Shown in pieces: positions 58,840-64,000 of a stretch of 64,000 bases of DNA; within the stretch, counting starts at the first letter, position 1, and each line of letters starts with the position of its first letter. A program made the position numbers and the translations under genes. Origin of the DNA: Delphinapterus leucas (Eukaryota > Chordata > Mammalia > Artiodactyla > Monodontidae); NCBI RefSeq assembly GCF_002288925.2, contig NW_022098021.1, positions 30,603,081 to 30,667,080 of the forward strand. Reading direction: 5' to 3'. The notes below the pieces were generated by a model. The model saw only the letters and a program-made list of their open reading frames with translations. It had not been told where the DNA came from and did no database searches.

Positions 58840-59392
58840 ACACACACACATGCATAGCCTCCCTCATTTGCCACCAGGACAGCACATTAGTTACAGTTGA
58901 TGAACCTACGTTGACACATCATTATCACCCAAGGTCCATAGTTTACATTAGGGTTCACTTTTGGTGGATTTAGACAAAGATATAATGGCATGTATTCATC
59001 ATTATAGCATCATAGAGAGTATTTTCACAGCCCTAAAATTCTTCTGTGCTTCACCTATTCAAAAAGAAATTCCCCCCACCCCCTTGTAATCTTTTCACTC
59101 TTTCCTTAGCTTTGCCTTTTCCAGAATGTCTTATAGCTGGAATCATGCAGCGTGTAGCCTTTTCAGATTGGCTTCTTTCACTTAACAAATGGCATTTGAT
59201 GTTCCTCCACATCTTTACATGGCTTGATAGTTTATTTCTTTTTAATGCTGAATAATATTCCATTTTCCATATGTACCACAGTTTGTCTATTCACCTACTA
59301 AAGGACAGATTAGTTGTTTCCACGTTTGGGTAATTTTGAAAAAAGCTGCTATAAACATCTCTGTGCAGATTTTTGGTGTGCGCAAGTTTTTT
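58700..59392 (-). mobile_element. L1MA/L1MB-like 3' end, antisense
   Basis: The same 3' UTR type as 31100-31653, read in reverse complement; on the plus strand 'tagagcattttcatgtttac', 'gtacagagatattccatata', 'cctacgttgacacatcatta', 'cttatagctggaatcatgca', 'ttcagattggcttctttcac', 'taatattccattttccatat'. It ends in the C-terminal ORF2. A CA microsatellite grew inside it. Confidence 0.9.
58808..58852. repeat. (CA)n microsatellite within an L1
   Basis: About 22 CA units with one CATA interruption. Confidence 0.93.
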
Positions 59393-59669
59393 TTTTTCTT
59401 CCAATATTCTGGTTGCTTTACCTCATCCTTTCCAAGGCCCTGAGATAATCTATATTAGTGTTTTGCTAGCACCTTCTATGTTTTCTTCCATGCCAATATG
59501 AAGATACACTCATATAAAACATATAGAACACACACACAAGCATATACATTTGTAGTCTCTTTGCTGTCATTGTGAAAAACAGTGGGATCAACTTTTAAAC
59601 ACATTTATGCATAATAAACTATCTCCTGGAAATCCATGTCAGTTAACTGGTTGAATTTTAAGTCATTCC

Positions 59670-61020
59670 TTTAAAAGTTAGGTAATATCTTTTGGTGTGG
59701 ATATACTAATTCTCTATTGATGGGTATTTAGGGTTTTTGTTTTTGTATGTGCTTACATTTTTACTACTATGAGAAATATTCTGATATTAATATTCTTGTA
59801 CTTTTATTTTCATCATTCTTGTATTTACATAGAATAACTTTTCTAGGAGAGTAAATTACAAGGTCAAAAGATAAATTTTAAAAATTATATCAAATTTTAT
59901 TATATTTTTCCATAATGCTGAAATAATTCACATTTGCTTGAACAAGAACTGAGCATACTGTCTTCCCTACTATCCTACAAGGAATAGATATGTCACTAAT
60001 TTTTCCAGTCCAAAATATACAAATTACTTTCTCTTTGTCACTTAAATTTACTGACTACTGAGTTTAGGCATCTTTTTTTCAGTGTCTGGACAACTGGATT
60101 TACTCTTCTGTGAGTGGCCTAAGCACATCTATTTTTGCTCACTTAGGCCTGGTGTCTATTTTTCACCAGGTTACATGTGATTTTGCAGTTTATCTCTAAG
60201 AGGTCTGGAAATTTGAATTCTTACTATAAATATCTTTTTTCCAGTTCCCAAAATTTTGTAGATTTAATTTATGGTATAGTCTGAAATACAATCTTTTAAG
60301 ACATTCTATATAGCAAATGTTTCTTTATTTTTACAGTTAGCTGACCTAAAGATTGCCTCTAGATTTTAATACAGCTTTTTTGATTTTCTTGCTATATTTT
60401 TATCAGTATAAAAATTGATAAAACTGTTTTTAACCTTAAGTCTGATACTATTTGGATATTTCTTCAGTATGTGTTATGTAACATAGAAATCCAGCTTACA
60501 TTTATTTCCAGATGAAGATACAATTATGTCAACAACAGTTATTAACTACTGTTTTTTATTTCCCCCTCTGGAGTTGAAGCAATACATTTGCAAGATAGAC
60601 ATTAAATATTTATATGTACTGGGAACTATTTCAAGATTCCCAATTCAGTTCTATTAATCGGTTTGATTATTCTCAAGTCAATATTGATATATGTGTTTAT
60701 CCCCAAGCCAATATTAATTTTATTACAAAAACTCTAAATATATTATGATATTAGATATATTAGAACTATTATTAGGATTTTATCAGCCCTGCTCACTTCT
60801 ATCTACCAACAAACAAACCAACATTCTATTGAAATATAATTGGATTTGTATTAAATTTATATATTAATTATGGGAGAGTGGCTATTTTTATTATTTGAAG
60901 GCTTTCCCTCAAAATCATTTTTATCCATTTTTAAGTTTAGACCTTGCTTTATGTTCTACAAAAAATTTAAATAATTTTGTATTCTGTCTTTTTTATTAAA
61001 ATTTCCCAGAATTATTATAG
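59670..61020 (-). mobile_element. Very old L1 fragment(s), antisense
   Basis: Plus-strand words such as 'ctattgatgggtatttaggg', 'gatattaatattcttgtact', 'ttctaggagagtaaattaca', 'aggtcaaaagataaatttta' and 'cttctgtgagtggcctaagc' correspond to the reverse complement of L1M-type late ORF2. Divergence is high, and the end beyond about 60250 is uncertain. Confidence 0.55.
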
Positions 61021-61396
61021 TTTTGCAACATTACAAATATAATTATTCATTTATTTTTAGATACTCCTAAAATTAAAAAAAAATAAATAAACTATTGATT
61101 TTCATGTATTTGCCTTAAAACTAAAACATTTCTATACTTTATTATTTCCAGAAAATCTACTTTACCTGGAGATCATAATCCTAGAATCGCATAATCAACA
61201 ATTGCTATAGTATCATGCATTATTTTTCAATGTTTTTATCAGTTCTTTTTATTATATTATTTCACTATTTATTTTCCTATGTTTTATCTCATATTTCAAC
61301 TCTGACAATATGGAATAATAATGATGAAAGTAGTCACCGATTGTAGTTCCTGAGCTAAATTGAAATCATCTTTCTGTTGTAGGATAATAATTTACA
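61021..61396. other. Single-copy-looking AT-rich DNA
   Basis: No gene or repeat recognised. Confidence 0.4.
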
Positions 61397-61513
61397 TTTT
61401 TTTTTTTTTTCCAGCCGCTCTGCAGCATGTGGGATCTTCCCGGACGGGGGCACGAACCCGTGTCCCCTGCATCGGCAGGTGGACTCTCAACCACTGCACC
61501 ACCAGGGAAGCCC
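61397..61513 (-). mobile_element. Short CHR-type SINE lacking its 3' half, antisense
   Basis: A T tract (61397-61410) is followed directly by 'ccagccgctctgcagcatgt' and the rest of the tRNA-derived head, ending 'ccagggaagccc'. Compared with the copy at 54072-54282, about 89 bp next to the tail are absent. The head is well preserved (ggttcgtgccc-type B box). No clear target-site duplication. Confidence 0.93.
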
Positions 61514-62289
61514 TACTCGTATTTTTGATAAATTGTCATGATTATATTTTAAAAGTTTATAGCTAATCCTATTTAACAGCAAGCAGCTAAATTTTATGTA
61601 CAATTATAACCTTACTTATTTATCAAGTTTTACTTTCTTTTTTTGTAATACAAAGCATTTTAATTGACACTGTTTGTTACCTTCAATCCACACAATGACA
61701 AAGTTTATAAACATATTTAAATATAGTAGTATCAATTCCCAATCTTACACATTCTATATGAATTTAATATTTCAATGATCTAGTTTTTACCTAATGACTT
61801 CAAATAGAATTATTAACTGAAAATCTATTCTTCTTCATTCAGCTTTATCAGTGAGTGTACATAATATAGCTTATTAACACACTCTCTTTTTCAAAACTTT
61901 AAGTAATGCTGCAGTGATTTACTTTTATATATTAAATTTAATATTTGAAAGTAATTACATATTGTCACACATTACAAGCTGCAAGTGTTCTATTAATATT
62001 GCTGATTGTAATTAATTTAAATATTTTTGACTTGAAGATTTTTGGTGGTAAGGAATTCAAGATTATGTATTAAAAGACTAAAATTCACATATAATAAATT
62101 TTAATCTGTATTTTGAAATGCCAATATTTCATAAATGCAAGAAACAAAACCTAACTTACTGAATATGCAATATGGATATTACTTTATTTCACACTTAGAA
62201 CGTTAGGATTTTACCCTTGTTTTGTTCCTGATCAAACACATTTCTCTGATTTTTTGTTTTTTTGCAAGTTTTATTTATTTAAAAGTTGT
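61514..62289. other. Single-copy-looking AT-rich DNA
   Basis: No gene or repeat recognised. Confidence 0.4.
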
Positions 62290-62368
62290 TTTAATTTTTT
62301 AAAACATCTTTATTGATATATAATTTATATATCACACAATTTACTCATTCAAAATGTACAATTGAATT
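62290..62368 (-). mobile_element. Old L1 3' end scrap, antisense
   Basis: 'aacatctttattgatatata', 'tatatcacacaatttactca' and 'ttcaaaatgtacaattgaat' are the reverse complement of a widespread old L1 3' terminus (ttattgaggtataattgaca ... aaagtgtacaattcaatgg). Confidence 0.65.
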
Positions 62369-62565
62369 TTTTTTTTAATTGAAGCATAGTTGATTTAGAA
62401 TGTTGTATTGATTTCTGTTGTACAGCAAAGTGATTCAGTTATACATATGCATACATTCTTTTTTATGTTCTTTTCCATTATGGTTCATCACAAGATATTG
62501 AATATAGTTCCCTGTACTATACAATAGGACCTTGTTGTTTACCCAATTTTAAATAAGTAATGCTT
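62369..62565 (-). mobile_element. Cetartiodactyl L1 3' end, antisense, abutting the older scrap
   Basis: A T tract (about 62369-62377) precedes 'attgaagcatagttgattta', 'tgttgtacagcaaagtgatt', 'cagttatacatatgcataca', 'atatagttccctgtactata', the same 3' UTR as in L1-C. It is strongly 5'-truncated and seems to have inserted into the older L1 scrap. Confidence 0.85.
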
Positions 62566-64000
62566 AATATAAATAACATTACTGATTTTAATCTAGAAGA
62601 ATCATCCAGGCTTTTTTCTTCAATATATACATAACTTCATCAACAATGTACAACATAATTTAAATAAATAATAATATAAAATAAGTTATACAAATCAAAA
62701 TACTTCTTTCAGGGTCTAAAATAATATCATATTTGCAAGCCAAGGTTTTACTGCTATCACTAGGCTGCATAAATAACAAGCAGTTGTAGTGTGTGTGTGT
62801 GTGTATGTATTTTCCCTGTATGTGTATTAGATTACAAGTTTAGGTTCTTTGATATATTTAAAATATCAGTGAACTTTCTAAAGTAACTGACATCCTCTAG
62901 GAAATCATTTATGTTAGGGTAATAGGACTAATAATTTACCATGGATTTAAAGATTCTGTACATATAGTTCTACACTCAGTAATTCAGAGTTGATGATGTA
63001 GGACCAGGCCCTTGACCAGAAATATGGGAGAAGCACTTAAATAATCATAACATGATCTGATAATCTTATTCATAAATTAAGACCAATAAATGTTGGAAGA
63101 GTACTGTGTTTGATTATAATTAACTTAATGGATATGTGTCCCAGCTTTAATAGGAAAATGTGTTAATATTTTCTTCAAATTTCTTCTTGGTTTTACCATA
63201 CTTAATTATCTAAAATAATTCTTCTTCATCTGAGAATTATGGGTAAAATATTGATTATCAAATGAGAGAAAAAAATAGACTATTTCCTCTGCTCATGTTA
63301 AAGTTTCCAAAGCCTTTAGTCAACTATTTGAAAGAATTTAGCTCTAACCTACCTATTAGAGAATTATAGAGAATATTCTATAAAAGTTTGTGCTTTTTAT
63401 TCATAGTGTATTTTATTGTAAATTTGTCAACTTTTCGTAAAAATGCTGTGCATCAAGGAACAAATTGTATCCATCATCAGTGTGGTAATTGCTACAGACC
63501 AAGATAGCCAAATGCAGAAATACTAAGAGCTATATAATTACCCAACCATGAAATAATTTGGCTGGCATCATACAAGTCTACTTTGCTGACAAATGATAAG
63601 GCCAATATTCTGCTTTGAAATGGAGAATGTTGATAACATTTTCAACTCAAAGAAATTGCATTCTTTAAGTCTCCAGTGGAAAGCAGGAGTCCAGAGTTAA
63701 TGAAAGAAAATTCAAGAGTATCTGAAATTCCTGGGGCTTCCATATTATTATAATATATAATGAATATTTATGGCAAATTTTTGAAGTGCCAATAAAAATA
63801 ATTATGTGTGTGTGCATGTGTGGTTATGTTCAAAAACTTCCTAGAGACAAGAGTACAAAAACTCAAGAAAAATACAAGTTTAGATAAATAAAATGTTATT
63901 ACAGTAAACTTGCCAAGTTTGACCCTAATTCCTTGAAGGAATTAAGATGATATACTATCATTTCATATTAAACAGATTTTGAACATTACATTATTGTATG
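62566..64000. other. Single-copy-looking AT-rich DNA to the window end
   Basis: About 1.4 kb with no recognised gene. A short (GT)n lies at 62787-62810 and a decayed tgtg run near 63806-63826. Confidence 0.45.
62787..62810. repeat. (GT)n microsatellite
   Basis: About ten GT units. Confidence 0.88.

Overview
This window is nuclear DNA from a mammal, almost certainly a cetacean (dolphin or whale). The main evidence is eight copies of a tRNA-Glu-headed SINE of the CHR type, the family shared by whales, hippos and ruminants, in the form typical of whales, plus one longer and older relative. They sit among cetartiodactyl-type L1 elements, and no ruminant BovB element was recognised. The DNA is AT-rich and gene-poor. 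I found no cellular protein-coding gene, exon, rRNA, tRNA gene, CRISPR array or bacterial-type operon. Every long open frame I could interpret belongs to a decayed L1 or is a translation of a SINE, an L1 5' UTR or a microsatellite.

Layout. 0-5.5 kb: single-copy-looking DNA with an L1 3' scrap and a MIR. 5.6-10.5 kb: near-full-length plus-strand L1 ('L1-A') with a 14-bp target-site duplication and about 0.95 kb of the reverse-transcriptase region missing. 10.5-16.7 kb: single-copy-looking DNA with MIRs, one SINE and an L1 3' end. 16.9-22.96 kb: near-full-length minus-strand L1 ('L1-B') with a SINE in its ORF1. 23-31 kb: single-copy-looking DNA, two SINEs and an old L1. 31.1-41.2 kb: a three-layer nest, in which an old L1MA/L1MB-like element was split by a 7.5-kb minus-strand L1 ('L1-C') that later received a SINE near its 3' end. 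41.8-44.2 kb: a SINE, then a composite plus-strand L1 insertion with two successive L1 3' ends inside one target-site duplication. 45-64 kb: mostly single-copy-looking DNA with L1 scraps, MIRs, SINEs, an MLT1-like LTR remnant and microsatellites.

How the parts relate. The L1s supplied the reverse transcriptase and endonuclease that also move the SINEs; several insertions show poly(A) tails, target-site duplications and TTTT/AA-like target sites. No L1 here looks capable of moving now, because all have stops, frameshifts or deletions. The most informative observations are the probable 3' transduction at 42.1-44.2 kb, a perfect 16-bp fold-back inside that element, the nested L1 stack, an 8-codon duplication in the L1-B ORF1 coiled coil, and a short SINE lacking its 3' half but keeping a poly(A) tract. 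I saw no sign of a new multi-gene system. Repeat names and boundaries come from reading and memory of consensus sequences, not from a database search.
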